This document shows positions 23,222-32,231 of a DNA stretch of 64,000 nucleotides, piece by piece (the first letter of the stretch is position 1; the number at the start of each line of letters is the position of its first letter). This DNA is from Mycolicibacterium vinylchloridicum (lineage in GTDB: Bacteria > Actinomycetota > Actinomycetes > Mycobacteriales > Mycobacteriaceae). The notes beneath the pieces were generated by a model. It was not told the DNA's origin, ran no database searches, and was given only the letters and a program-made list of their open reading frames with translations. Location: the NCBI RefSeq assembly GCF_013404075.1, contig NZ_JACBJQ010000005.1, forward strand, positions 62,001 to 126,000, given 5' to 3'. The position numbers and the translations under genes were made by a program.

Positions 23222-24066
23222 GTCGCACCGCGTTCATCGATGTTGACGGTCGACGTACTCGCGTTCGGGTCGACGGCGATCCGGACAATCCACCGGTCCT
23301 GCTGGTGCACGGGATCGGACGCAGCATGGACGACTGGGCGCCCCAGTACGAACGGCTGGCGCAGACGTACCGGACCATCGCCCTCGACGTGCCCGGCTTC
23401 GGCTTCTCCGAACGCCCCAGGGAGGCAATCACATTGCCGACCCTGGCGCGTGGAGTCGCCGCCACCCTCGACGCGATGGGCGAGACCCGGCCGGTCCACC
23501 TCGTCGGCAACTCGCTCGGCGGGGCGATCAGCCAGCAGCTGCTGGCCACACAGCCCGAGCGGGTCGCCAGCCTGGCGCTGATCAACAGCGCCGGATTCGG
23601 CAGCGAGGTCACCCCGCTGCTACGGATGCTCACCGTGCCGGGACTCGGCGCGCTTGGCACTCGCCGGCCTACCCGGATGAGTGCTCGGGCGTTCGAGCGC
23701 GCCATCCACGCCGACAAGGCGGTGGCCACCAAGGAGCGCATCGACCACGCGCTGGCCATCGGGGCTCAACCCGGGGTTGGTGCTGCTCTGCGGGAAACCG
23801 CACTCGCCCTAGGCACACCGCGCGGGGTGAAGCCGCAATGGCGGCGCGAACTCGCCGCTGCGGTGGCGCGAACACCCCGGCCGACGCTGATCATGTGGGG
23901 TTCGCAGGACCGCATCCTGCCCGCCCGCCACATCGACGAGGCGATGCGGGTGTATCCGCACGCCGAGGTGCATCTGCTCAACGGGGTCGGCCACATGCCG
24001 CAGATCGAATGCCCGACGCGGTTCGCCGACCTTCTGCTGCCGTTCCTGGCGCGTGCCGCGGGCTGA
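23218..24066 (+). CDS. Alpha/beta hydrolase fold protein
   Basis: A 282-residue hydrolase. The oxyanion motif is HGIGRSMDDW, the nucleophile elbow is GNSLGG (Ser near residue 101), the Asp lies in GSQDRILPA, and the His is in GVGHMPQIE. The GTG at 23218 overlaps the monooxygenase stop by 4 bases, so translation is coupled. The expected role is cleavage of the ester or lactone made by the Baeyer-Villiger enzyme. It could also be a generic esterase. The C-terminal domain has a helical cap region around residues 130-200. Confidence 0.9.
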   Translation: MSRTAFIDVDGRRTRVRVDGDPDNPPVLLVHGIGRSMDDWAPQYERLAQTYRTIALDVPGFGFSERPREAITLPTLARGVAATLDAMGETRPVHLVGNSLGGAISQQLLATQPERVASLALINSAGFGSEVTPLLRMLTVPGLGALGTRRPTRMSARAFERAIHADKAVATKERIDHALAIGAQPGVGAALRETALALGTPRGVKPQWRRELAAAVARTPRPTLIMWGSQDRILPARHIDEAMRVYPHAEVHLLNGVGHMPQIECPTRFADLLLPFLARAAG

Positions 24067-24080
24067 TCAGCGGGTGCGGC

Positions 24081-25907
24081 TCAGAGATCCATTCGGTCGA
24101 TTTGCCAATCGATGTCGCCGAACTGGGGCATCTCGCGTCCGTCGTCCACACCGATTTCGGTTTTGATCACCGCCTCGAGCTTCGCACTGGCCGACAGCAC
24201 CAGATCGCTATGCTCACCCTTGGTCGCGGCAAGGTTGGTCATCTCTGCGGGATCGGACTTCAGATCGAACAACTCGACGTCGTTGAACCGGTACAGGTCG
24301 TCGAGATTGGTCGGCACGTTGCGCTGGGCGGGTGTGAAGTATCGGCTGAACTTGTATCGGCCATCGAACATCGTCCGTAGGCTGCCGCGCTTGGTGAGAT
24401 CCGGCCGGAATCCACTGGTCTGCATCAGCTGTCGTGGATCCTGGCCCGCGGCTTTCGCCTCGGCGAACAGCTTCACCGCGTCGCTGTCGTTGGTCGCCAA
24501 GCCGCTGTAGGTGAAGAGCACGCTGTCCCGAACGGAATGGACGTCGGCGTTGCCCGGATTGGACAGCGCCGCGCTGAAGTCCTTGCCCGGCAGTGCTCGA
24601 CCGGCCAACTCGTCGGCTTTGGCCGGGGCCACGCCCACCATCGCCAGCAGACTCGGCACCAGATCGATGTGACTGGTCAGTGTGTTCAGGTGCTGTCCGC
24701 CTGTCACGTCCGGGTGCACGACGTGCATGGGCAGGTGAATCGACTCCTCGTAGGCGAACGGGCCCTTGCCGCGCAGTCCGTGCGCACCGGCCATCTCGCC
24801 GTGGTCGGAGGTGAAGACCACGATGGTGTTGTCGCGCAATGCGAGATCGTCGAGTTCGCCGAGCAGCAGGGACATCTGCTGGTCAACGGAGCGGATGCTG
24901 TTCAGGTAGAAGTCGGTGAAGCGTTGCCAGCGGTCCGGTTCGGGCGGAATGGCACCCAGGGTGTAACCCCAGGCTTTCAGGAATTCGCCGTGGGCCCGGG
25001 GGCGCCCCGATTCGTCCATCGGTTGCTCGAGGCTCGCAGGAAGGGCGACGTTCCAGTGCTGCTGATACAGGGCGTGCTCGGGCGCCCGTGCGGCGTGCAT
25101 CAGCAGCTTGCCGGTGTCCTGCACGTTCTCACCGGGCTTGTCGGTGTTGAAATACATAATGTCGTGCGGATTGATCAGACTTACGAACAACGCCCACGGT
25201 TTGCCGTCATCGGCCATCGGCCGCCCCGTGTTGCGCAGCCATGACTGCGCGCCGGCGGCGATCACTGAGTCCGAGGTGTAGCCGCCCAGGTCATGGGCCA
25301 GCGAGTCGACCGGTAATCCGAAGTCCGAGAAGCCATAAGCGTCCATGCGGTCGGTCAGAACATGCTGAACCGGATCCCGGTCGAAAGCGGCGTCGAGGTG
25401 CCATTTTCCTTGATAGGCGGTGTAATAGCCGGCTTTACGCAGCAGGTGCCCGATAGTAGGAACAGCGGTGTTCATGGCCTTCACGTAGGGCAGGTCGGCA
25501 TTCTCGAACATCCCGTTGTCGGGAGTTTGCAGTCCTGTCAGCAACACCGCGCGCGAGCTGGTACACATCACTGCCGAGCTGTAGTGGTTGTGGAATGTCA
25601 CGCCTTCCTCGGCCAGCCGCTCCCGGGCCGGAAGGGACATTCCGGACGGCCAGTTCGCGAAGTAGCGTTCCTGGTCGGTGAACACAAACACGATGTTGGG
25701 ATGTGAACCACGTTGCGGAGCAGCTGGTTTCGTGATCCACGGCGTTGACGCGGCGGGTGTCGTCGTGGTGCTCGAACCGCAGGATGCCAGCAAGGGGACA
25801 GCCGCGGCGCCACCGGCGGCGAGTGCCAGGAACCGGCGCCGCGACGGGCCCGGGGTGGTCGAGTCGATCTGATGGGTGCTGATGAGGTGGGCTTCCTGTT
25901 CAGTCAT
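24081..25907 (-). CDS. Tat-exported lipoprotein sulfatase
   Basis: A 608-residue sulfatase of the alkaline-phosphatase superfamily. The N-terminus carries a twin-arginine motif (SRRRFLAL), a hydrophobic stretch, and a lipobox with Cys (LLASCGSS). It should therefore be folded, exported and lipid-anchored. The catalytic site reads VMCTSSRAVLLTG, so the Cys that would become formylglycine is followed by TSSR, where CxPSR is usual. Metal-binding segments FTDQERYF and FTSDHGEMAGAH are present. The ATG at 25907 is chosen because it overlaps the dioxygenase stop by 8 bases. It sits last in the aromatic-cleavage operon, so it may release a sulfated aromatic or steroid substrate. Confidence 0.85.
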   Translation of the reverse strand: MTEQEAHLISTHQIDSTTPGPSRRRFLALAAGGAAAVPLLASCGSSTTTTPAASTPWITKPAAPQRGSHPNIVFVFTDQERYFANWPSGMSLPARERLAEEGVTFHNHYSSAVMCTSSRAVLLTGLQTPDNGMFENADLPYVKAMNTAVPTIGHLLRKAGYYTAYQGKWHLDAAFDRDPVQHVLTDRMDAYGFSDFGLPVDSLAHDLGGYTSDSVIAAGAQSWLRNTGRPMADDGKPWALFVSLINPHDIMYFNTDKPGENVQDTGKLLMHAARAPEHALYQQHWNVALPASLEQPMDESGRPRAHGEFLKAWGYTLGAIPPEPDRWQRFTDFYLNSIRSVDQQMSLLLGELDDLALRDNTIVVFTSDHGEMAGAHGLRGKGPFAYEESIHLPMHVVHPDVTGGQHLNTLTSHIDLVPSLLAMVGVAPAKADELAGRALPGKDFSAALSNPGNADVHSVRDSVLFTYSGLATNDSDAVKLFAEAKAAGQDPRQLMQTSGFRPDLTKRGSLRTMFDGRYKFSRYFTPAQRNVPTNLDDLYRFNDVELFDLKSDPAEMTNLAATKGEHSDLVLSASAKLEAVIKTEIGVDDGREMPQFGDIDWQIDRMDL

Positions 25908-26895
25908 CGGCGATGCCGGCTCCGGCCAGAGCGGGCACGGTGGGTTCGCGGTATAGCACTGAGTGCACGCCGGTCTTGAATCGCTCGAACGTCTCGACGA
26001 TCGCCTGCCCCTCGGGTGTGTGACCCCAGATGCTGATGCCTTGGTGAGTGGTTGGCTCCCAGGTCGATTCATCGACGACGATCGGATTCCAGCCGACCTC
26101 CCATTCGAACCCTGACGGGCTGACGGCGTAGAACGACAGTGTCTTGTCGTTCGGGTGTTGGCCGACCGATAGCGCCATGTCGAAGCCGAGGTCTTTCACC
26201 CTCTGGTAGGCCGAGGTCATGTCATCGAGTTCGGCGACCTGGATATTGCAGTGTTGGATTCTCGTGCGAATCGGGTTGAGCGGCAACCGGTTCACGGAGA
26301 GGATCGCCACGGTGTGATGGCGCTCGTTGACCCGCAGGAACCGGATCTTGCACTTCAGTCCGCTGATCGTCTCGTCGATGTAGTCGGACAGCCGCGCGTC
26401 GAACACCGTGCTGTAGTAGCCGCGCATCTGGTACGGCTTCTTGGTGGTGATGGCCACGTGGCCTAGACCGCCCTCACCGGTGACGAATCCACTGCCGGCC
26501 AGTCGTAACGGCTCGGCGGCGGCGCGCGGATTCACGTAGATCTCCTGCGTCAGCCCATTCGGACCGGGGAACCGCGCGAATCGCTCGACCCCGCGCAAGG
26601 CGGCCTCCTCGGCGGAGCCTTCGTTCACCGTCACTCCGTGGCTGCGCACCCTTGCCTCGATGGCCTCGAAGGTGTTGTGGTCGTCGAGCTCCCAGCCCAG
26701 TGCGGTGGTGTCCTCGGCGGGGCCCTTGCGCAGCAGGAAGCGGCAGGTGTTGTCGTCGAGCCGAAATCGCATGGCTTCGCTCGAGGTTTCGTCGACGTGC
26801 ATGCCGATAGCGTCGCGACCGAACCTACGCCAGTCGGCGAACTTCTCGGTTTCGATGACGAGATAGCCCAGGTGGACCTTGCCGAAGACGTTCAC
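25900..26895 (-). CDS. Extradiol ring-cleavage dioxygenase (VOC fold)
   Basis: A 331-residue type I extradiol dioxygenase with two VOC-type halves. The probable Fe ligands are His in GLGHVAI, His in IQHCNI and Glu in GFEWEVG, in the second half as expected. The GTG at 26895 is used because it overlaps the hydrolase stop by 4 bases (GTGA). The longer TTG start at 26907 is unlikely. It cleaves a catechol next to a hydroxyl group, feeding the C-C hydrolase upstream in the operon. The architecture is like that of HsaC and BphC, but the substrate may differ, as the sequence is not a close match to HsaC from memory. Confidence 0.88.
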   Translation of the reverse strand: MNVFGKVHLGYLVIETEKFADWRRFGRDAIGMHVDETSSEAMRFRLDDNTCRFLLRKGPAEDTTALGWELDDHNTFEAIEARVRSHGVTVNEGSAEEAALRGVERFARFPGPNGLTQEIYVNPRAAAEPLRLAGSGFVTGEGGLGHVAITTKKPYQMRGYYSTVFDARLSDYIDETISGLKCKIRFLRVNERHHTVAILSVNRLPLNPIRTRIQHCNIQVAELDDMTSAYQRVKDLGFDMALSVGQHPNDKTLSFYAVSPSGFEWEVGWNPIVVDESTWEPTTHQGISIWGHTPEGQAIVETFERFKTGVHSVLYREPTVPALAGAGIADD

Positions 26896-27752
26896 GCGAT
26901 GGCCCAATCCGATTCAGGGGAGAGGAACTCGGCGACCAGGCGGTTGAACAACTCCGCTCGTTCCCACTGCATCCAGTGTCCGGTGTGGGAGGTCATGACC
27001 AGCTCGGCATTGGGCATCAGGCGCTGCAGTAGCGGGCCGCCGGAGGGCCGGTTGACCTTGTCGTCGCGGCCCCACAGCACCAGGGTGGGGTTGAGTAGCG
27101 TCGCGAGGCGGTTGTCGCGGGTGAGGTCCATCCGCCACAGCGTGCGCAGCCCTGACGGGCGCTGTAGCGGCGGATCGGCCACCACCTCCGGGTCGAGGGA
27201 TGCCTGGTAGCGCAGCTCGATCAGCTCGTCGGGCACCGCGGCGCCGTCGTAAACCAGGTAGGTGCGGATGAACGCGGCCAGCTTCTCGCGGCTCGGCCCG
27301 TCGCCGCCGTAGTACGACAGAAGGCTTTTCAGCCCCTCGGTGGGCAGACCCCGGGTGGTACCGATCCCACCCGGGCCCATCAGAACGAGCTTCCCGACTC
27401 GCTGCGGGGTGTCCAGTGCCAGCCGCAACGCCGCGGCCCCGCCGTAGGAGTTACCGACCAGATGCGCTGACAGCAGACCTAGCTCGTCGAGCAGGCCACG
27501 GATGGTGTCGGCGAGATAACCGAACGGATCGCTGTGATCGACGTGCTTGCTCGACCGGCCATACCCGGGCATGTCGGGCACGATGACTCGGTACCGGCCC
27601 GACAGGGCGTCGATATTGCGCGCGTAGTTCGACACTCCCGAGGCGCCGGGTCCGCCGCCGTGCAGCATGACAACCGCTGGGCCCTTGCCTTTTTCGGCGA
27701 CGAAGATGTCTTTGCCGTTGACGCGGACGATGTAATCGGAGGTTACGGTCAT
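26892..27752 (-). CDS. Meta-cleavage product C-C hydrolase (BphD/HsaD/MhpC type)
   Basis: A 286-residue alpha/beta hydrolase. The HGGGPGASG oxyanion loop, nucleophile GNSYGG (Ser near residue 108), Asp in WGRDDKVN and His in TGHWMQWER form the set seen in hydrolases that split 2-hydroxy-6-oxohexa-2,4-dienoates. Neighbours are a ring-cleavage dioxygenase and a flavin hydroxylase, both overlapping by 4 bases, which makes the assignment firm. The product would be a 2-hydroxypenta-2,4-dienoate plus a carboxylic acid. Confidence 0.92.
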   Translation of the reverse strand: MTVTSDYIVRVNGKDIFVAEKGKGPAVVMLHGGGPGASGVSNYARNIDALSGRYRVIVPDMPGYGRSSKHVDHSDPFGYLADTIRGLLDELGLLSAHLVGNSYGGAAALRLALDTPQRVGKLVLMGPGGIGTTRGLPTEGLKSLLSYYGGDGPSREKLAAFIRTYLVYDGAAVPDELIELRYQASLDPEVVADPPLQRPSGLRTLWRMDLTRDNRLATLLNPTLVLWGRDDKVNRPSGGPLLQRLMPNAELVMTSHTGHWMQWERAELFNRLVAEFLSPESDWAIA

Positions 27753-29323
27753 GCGAGGTCCTTCGCTCGGACGGCTGGGCTGGTGAACCCGGCTGGTGGT
27801 GGGGGTAGCGGTTGGTCGGCGCCGGCGGCGGCGTAGATGAATCCGTCGGGCCGGACGACCACGACCGCGGCCTTCTTGGTCTCGAGCCAGGCGGTCAGTG
27901 CGCCGTCCCGGTCGACGATGCGGTCAGCGCCCGGGGTGCCGCCGGATGCAACGACTCGGTAGGCAGGTACGCCGGCCGAGCGCCACTCGTGCCATGGGCG
28001 CCCAGTGCCGGTGTGCAGCACGGCCCATCTGCTGCCGACCACATCATCGAAGCGCACCCGGTCGCCCTTTTCGTCGATCACCCACGGCTGGGGGATCAGC
28101 CAGCCCGCCGCCGGGTTGCCGTTGCGTACGAGCAGGCCGGCGTCATAGCGCGCATCGGGGAGCCAGCGGTGATCACGCAGCCATGTCGTGAAGGCGGGAA
28201 TCGTGGTGGCCACACGGAGAAGTCGGTTGCGCGCGGCCGCACGGATGGGACTGCGCTCGATGATGATCTCGCCGACTTTCACGGCGCGCTTGGTGACTTC
28301 CTTGACGTGCGGCAGCCGCTCGGCCTGATACGTGTCGAGCACCGATTCCGGAAGCGACCCGGCGATGACCGCGTGCAGTTTCCAGCACAGGTTCGCGACA
28401 TCCCGCACCCCGGCGCACATACCCTGGCCGATCCACGGCGGCATCGCATGAGCGGCATCGCCGGCGAGGAAGATCCGGCCGACCCGCCATCGGTCGGCGA
28501 ACCGGACGTGATGGTTGTAACAGGCGAAACCGATGATCTCGACGTTGTCCTTCGTGATGCCCTGGTGGGCAAGGACTTTCCAGATGGCCTCATCGGTGAG
28601 GAGGTCCTTCTCGTCCTCGTGGTCGCGCACCGGGAACTCCCAGCGATGGTGACCCAGTGGAGTGGGGCAGTCAACGGTCGGCCGCGCGGGGTTGCAGTGG
28701 AAGCGCAGGCGATCGTGGCCGGGCCACTCCTGGAGCACTTTGGTATCGATGACGATCCAGCGTTCCGAGTAGGTCCGGCCGGTGAAGCCGATACCCAGCT
28801 GTCCGCGAATGGCGCTCGACCCGCCGTCGGCGGCAATGACGTAGGTCGCCCGGATCCGCTTGAACTCGTCGCGGGTGAGATCGGCGAGTAGCAACTCGAC
28901 CGAGTCGGAGTGCTGGATGAGACGCAGGCACTCGTGCTCGAGGAGGAGTGCGACATTGGGAAAGCGGTCGACGCCCTCCCGTAGGACCCGGTCGACCGCC
29001 GGTTGGTAGATGAACTGCTGTGGCGGGTGGCCGTTACCCCGATCGGCGGGGAGCAGTTTGGCGATGGGCACACCGTCCGCGTCGACGAACGTGGCTCCCG
29101 CGCCGGGCTGCATATCGGCGTTGAGCTGGTCGGCCAGTCCGACCTGCTGCCAGATCCGCACCACTTCCTCGTCGGTCGAGATGGCGCGGGCGCGGAAGTA
29201 GATGTCCGGATCTCGTTCGATCACAACGACATTCAGGCCCATCTGGCCCAGCAGATTGGCGGCGGTGGCTCCGACCGGGCCGTAGCCGACGATTGCTACG
29301 TCGTAGGTGGCTGCGTCACTCAT
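27749..29323 (-). CDS. FAD-dependent aromatic hydroxylase (MhpA-like)
   Basis: A 524-residue class A flavin monooxygenase. The FAD motif is VGYGPVGATAA, the DG region reads AADGGSSAIRGQLGI, and the GD motif is LAGDAAHAMPPWIGQG. The C-terminal thioredoxin-like domain is present. The layout is that of MhpA, which ortho-hydroxylates 3-(3-hydroxyphenyl)propionate to a catechol. The gene starts the minus-strand operon of hydroxylase, hydrolase, dioxygenase and sulfatase, with 4-base overlaps. Its 5' side carries the large palindrome at 29370-29409, so it is probably repressed by the divergent TetR. Confidence 0.9.
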   Translation of the reverse strand: MSDAATYDVAIVGYGPVGATAANLLGQMGLNVVVIERDPDIYFRARAISTDEEVVRIWQQVGLADQLNADMQPGAGATFVDADGVPIAKLLPADRGNGHPPQQFIYQPAVDRVLREGVDRFPNVALLLEHECLRLIQHSDSVELLLADLTRDEFKRIRATYVIAADGGSSAIRGQLGIGFTGRTYSERWIVIDTKVLQEWPGHDRLRFHCNPARPTVDCPTPLGHHRWEFPVRDHEDEKDLLTDEAIWKVLAHQGITKDNVEIIGFACYNHHVRFADRWRVGRIFLAGDAAHAMPPWIGQGMCAGVRDVANLCWKLHAVIAGSLPESVLDTYQAERLPHVKEVTKRAVKVGEIIIERSPIRAAARNRLLRVATTIPAFTTWLRDHRWLPDARYDAGLLVRNGNPAAGWLIPQPWVIDEKGDRVRFDDVVGSRWAVLHTGTGRPWHEWRSAGVPAYRVVASGGTPGADRIVDRDGALTAWLETKKAAVVVVRPDGFIYAAAGADQPLPPPPAGFTSPAVRAKDLA

Positions 29324-29369
29324 GGCTGGCTCTCTTCGTCTGCCGATGTCCGCGTTGTCGGGGACTTGT

Positions 29370-29409
29370 TCTGTAGTGATCGCTACGGTAATGTAGCGAT
29401 CACTACAGA
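29370..29409. promoter_or_regulatory. Large nested palindrome, probable double TetR operator
   Basis: The arms TCTGTAGTGATCGCTAC (29370-29386) and GTAGCGATCACTACAGA (29393-29409) are exact reverse complements around a 6-bp spacer (GGTAAT). Each arm itself holds a nearly palindromic 14-mer (GTAGTGATCGCTAC or GTAGCGATCACTAC), so there are two operator-like units with centres 20 bp apart, on the same helix face. The site lies between the MhpA-like gene and the TetR gene, 20 bp before the TetR start. Confidence 0.9.
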
Positions 29410-29428
29410 GTCAAGAGGTGGAGAGAAG

Positions 29429-30064
29429 ATGGCCACAGCGGACAAACCGAAGCGCCGAACGCGGCGAGTCGATGGAGAGTTGTCACGCACGAAGATCCTC
29501 GATGCCGCCACCGAGATTGCTGCCGAGCGGGGTTATGAGGGGACGAGCATCGGTGCGGTGAGCGCCAAATGCGGGCTGCCGGCAAGTTCCATCTACTGGC
29601 ATTTCAAAGACAAGGACGACCTCATCGCCGCGGTCATCGAGCGCAGTTTCGAGAACTGGCTCAAGGTGTGGCAGCTCCCCGCAGACGGCATGGCGCGAGA
29701 CCATTTACTGGAGGTGGCGGTCGGTACGGCAAAGGCGCTGTTGGAATCGCCTGACTTTCTCCGGCTCGGCCTGATGCTCGCGCTCGAGCGCAGGCCCGAG
29801 GAGCCCCGGGCCCGCGCGATGTTCGTCCAGGTTCGGCGGCAGGCATTCGACGCGCTGTCCAACAGCATCCGAGATATGGAGCTCGGCCTCGACGAAGCCC
29901 AGGTCGGACAGCTCGCCACGTATGCGGTCGCCGGCGCCGATGGTCTGTTCATCGCCAAGGAAATCGGTGGCGACGCGGTGGATCTCATCTCCCTGTTCAC
30001 CCTTCATGGTCAGGCGCTGTACGACACCGCGATGCGGATGGTCGAGGAGAATCGAGCCCGATGA
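29429..30064 (+). CDS. TetR-family regulator of the aromatic-cleavage cluster
   Basis: A 211-residue TetR regulator. A basic N-terminal arm (KPKRRTRRVDG) precedes the helix-turn-helix (ILDAATEIAAERGYEGTSI, then GLPASSIYWHFKDKDDL). The ATG at 29429 is chosen for its GGAGAGAAG site. The open frame extends far upstream only as an antisense shadow. It is divergent from the hydroxylase operon and leads the plus-strand arm with the remnant hydratase, dehydrogenase and aldolase. Its stop overlaps the remnant hydratase start by 4 bases. It probably represses both arms through the palindrome just upstream, with an aromatic or CoA intermediate as ligand. Confidence 0.9.
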   Translation: MATADKPKRRTRRVDGELSRTKILDAATEIAAERGYEGTSIGAVSAKCGLPASSIYWHFKDKDDLIAAVIERSFENWLKVWQLPADGMARDHLLEVAVGTAKALLESPDFLRLGLMLALERRPEEPRARAMFVQVRRQAFDALSNSIRDMELGLDEAQVGQLATYAVAGADGLFIAKEIGGDAVDLISLFTLHGQALYDTAMRMVEENRAR

Positions 30065-30257
30065 CTCTGACGGACAACGAAATCCAGGCAGCTGCCGACA
30101 TGCTGGCCGTCGCCGATGAGACCGTTGCACCGGTTGAGCAGTTGACGCGGCGATCCGCTCATGGACCTGCGTGACGCATATGCAATACATCCACCCCGGT
30201 GATGTTGTGCCGGCCACCATCGGTGGTCTCGGCACAGCCTCGCTGACATTCGCCTGA
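30061..30257 (+). pseudogene. Internally deleted 2-hydroxypenta-2,4-dienoate hydratase
   Basis: The ATG at 30061 overlaps the TetR stop (ATGA). It opens with a hydratase-like N-terminus (MTLTDNEIQAAADMLAVADE, then VEQLTRRS) and stops after 37 codons at 30172-30174. The next frame reads MDLRDAYAI, the usual continuation in MhpD/HsaE proteins. A third frame then gives the family's C-terminus, [20 protein letters not shown], ending at a TGA at 30255-30257. The family is about 260 residues long, so roughly 195 codons are missing, with a frame disruption too. The acetaldehyde dehydrogenase starts 7 bp later. The gene order hydratase, dehydrogenase, aldolase is that of hsaE-hsaG-hsaF. Confidence 0.8.
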
Positions 30258-30264
30258 GGAAATC

Positions 30265-31221
30265 ATGTCAGCACAACAAGATTGGCCGGTCGCGATCATC
30301 GGCTCCGGCAACATCGGCACCGATCTGATGATCAAGGTGCTGCGCGGCGAGGGGCCGCTGGTCATGGGTGCGATGGTCGGCATCGACCCGAATTCCGACG
30401 GCCTCGGGCGTGCCAGGAAGATGGGTGTTCCCACCACGGCCGATGGAATCGACGGCCTACTCGCGATGCCGGAATTCGCGAATATCAAGCTCGTGTTCGA
30501 CGCAACCTCGGCCGGCGCGCATCGGGCCAACTGGCGCAAGCTCGAACACACCGGTGTGCGCGTGCTGGACCTGACACCTGCCGCCGCCGGCCCCCTGTGC
30601 ATCCCCGTGGTCAACATCGACGACCACATCGACGCCCCGAACCTCAACATGGTCACCTGTGGCGGGCAGGCCACGGTGCCGATCGTGGCCGCCGTCGGCG
30701 AACTCGGCTTCGTGTCGTACGCGGAGATCGTCTCGTCGATATCGTCGAGTTCGGCCGGACCGGGAACGCGCGCGAACATCGATGAGTTCACCGAGACCAC
30801 CGCAGCGGCGCTCCGGACGGTCGGCGGTGCCGAACGCAGCCGGGCGGTGATGATACTCAACCCTGCGGTTCCGCCAATCATGATGCGCAACACCATCTAT
30901 TGCCTGGTCGACGGTCAACCCGACCACGGTGCGATCGAACAATCCATCGAGGCGATGGTGAACAAGGTGCAGGGGTACGTGCCCGGCTACCGACTCAAGC
31001 AGCGGGTGCAGTTCGAGACGTTCACCGGTGAGAACCCGCTCTTCATCCCGGAGACCGGCAAGTTCATCGGCACCCGGGTGACCGTGCTGCTCGAGGTCGT
31101 CGGTGCGGCCGACTACTTGCCCGCCTACGCCGGCAACCTGGACATCATGACCTCGGCGGCCAAGACGACCGCGGAGCGGATCGCCCATCACGCGAGCCGA
31201 GCCGCCGGGGCACTCCGATGA
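30265..31221 (+). CDS. mhpF: Acetaldehyde dehydrogenase (acylating)
   Basis: A 318-residue CoA-acylating acetaldehyde (or propanal) dehydrogenase. The NAD motif is [10 protein letters not shown], and the catalytic Cys lies in [11 protein letters not shown] (about residue 132). The aldolase-interaction and tunnel segments are those of the MhpF/HsaG/BphJ family. It should channel the aldehyde released by the adjacent aldolase and convert it to acyl-CoA. The start ATG follows TGAGGAAATC, overlapping the end of the remnant hydratase region. Its end overlaps the aldolase start by 4 bases (ATGA), as expected for a channelling pair. Confidence 0.95.
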   Translation: MSAQQDWPVAIIGSGNIGTDLMIKVLRGEGPLVMGAMVGIDPNSDGLGRARKMGVPTTADGIDGLLAMPEFANIKLVFDATSAGAHRANWRKLEHTGVRVLDLTPAAAGPLCIPVVNIDDHIDAPNLNMVTCGGQATVPIVAAVGELGFVSYAEIVSSISSSSAGPGTRANIDEFTETTAAALRTVGGAERSRAVMILNPAVPPIMMRNTIYCLVDGQPDHGAIEQSIEAMVNKVQGYVPGYRLKQRVQFETFTGENPLFIPETGKFIGTRVTVLLEVVGAADYLPAYAGNLDIMTSAAKTTAERIAHHASRAAGALR

Positions 31222-32231
31222 GCCCCGACCTGTACATCAGTGACGTCACACTGCGCGACGGCATGCACGCCGTTGCGCACCAATACACGACCCAACAGGT
31301 GGCGGCGATTGCCATGGCCCTCGATGCCGCCGGGGTCGACTCGATCGAAGTGGCCCACGGCGACGGCCTCGCCGGATCGACATGTAACTATGGCTTCGGC
31401 GCTCACACCGACCTGGAGTGGATAGAGACCGTCGCATCGGTAGTCAAGTCGGCCCGAGTGGCGACACTGCTGCTGCCCGGGATCGGCACCGTGCACAACC
31501 TGAAAGACGCACACCGGGCAGGTGCCACGGTCGTGCGCGTGGCCACCCACTGCACCGAAGCCGACATCGCCGCCGAGCACATTGCCGCAGCCCGGGAGTT
31601 GGGCATGGACACCGTCGGCTTCCTGATGATGAGTCACATGACGACACCCGGTGCGCTTGGCGCGCAAGCCAAACTCATGGAGGGTTACGGCGCGACATCC
31701 GTTTACGTGGTGGACTCTGGGGGCGCCATGCTCATGAGAGACGTCGCCGAGCGGGTCGACGCGCTTCGGGAAACGCTGCTCCCCACCACGGAGGTCGGGA
31801 TACATGCTCATCACAATCTATCCCTCGGGGTGGCGAATTCGATTGCGGCGGTGGAACATGGCGCGACCCGGGTCGACGCGTCGTTGGCCGGCATGGGCGC
31901 TGGAGCGGGAAACGCGCCCCTGGAAGTCGTCATCGCCGCCGCCGACCGCATGGGGTGGAACCACGGGTGCGATCTGCACGCGCTCCAAGACGCGGCCGAC
32001 GACCTGGTGCGTCCGCTGCAGGACCGCCCGGTACGTGTCGACCGGGAAACCCTGACGCTCGGGTACGCCGGGGTCTATTCGAGCTTCCTACGCCATGCGG
32101 AGGCGGCCGCCTGCCGTTACGCGGTCGATGCCCGGGCGATCTTGGAAGAAGCGGGTCGACGAGGAATGGTCGGGGGGCAAGAGGACATGCTGGTCGACAT
32201 CGCCCTCGACCTGTCCAACGCTGCTATCTGA
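31218..32231 (+). CDS. mhpE: 4-hydroxy-2-oxovalerate aldolase
   Basis: A 337-residue aldolase of the HMG-CoA-lyase-like family. The N-terminal [16 protein letters not shown] contains the metal and catalytic residues (Arg-Asp, His), [13 protein letters not shown] carries the metal-binding His pair, and [12 protein letters not shown] follows. The pattern matches MhpE/HsaF/BphI. It splits 4-hydroxy-2-oxoacids into pyruvate and an aldehyde for the preceding dehydrogenase. Its substrate would be made by the hydratase, which is broken here. Its stop region overlaps the convergent phosphotransferase gene by 8 bases. Confidence 0.95.
   Translation: MSPDLYISDVTLRDGMHAVAHQYTTQQVAAIAMALDAAGVDSIEVAHGDGLAGSTCNYGFGAHTDLEWIETVASVVKSARVATLLLPGIGTVHNLKDAHRAGATVVRVATHCTEADIAAEHIAAARELGMDTVGFLMMSHMTTPGALGAQAKLMEGYGATSVYVVDSGGAMLMRDVAERVDALRETLLPTTEVGIHAHHNLSLGVANSIAAVEHGATRVDASLAGMGAGAGNAPLEVVIAAADRMGWNHGCDLHALQDAADDLVRPLQDRPVRVDRETLTLGYAGVYSSFLRHAEAAACRYAVDARAILEEAGRRGMVGGQEDMLVDIALDLSNAAI

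Noticed and set aside
25908..26072. Upstream extension of the sulfatase
   Set aside because: The extended part lies inside the dioxygenase gene in another frame. The Tat signal works from the start at 25907, which overlaps the preceding stop by 8 bases.
26896..26907. TTG start for the dioxygenase
   Set aside because: The GTG at 26895 makes the GTGA overlap with the hydrolase stop, the same coupling used by the other genes of this operon.
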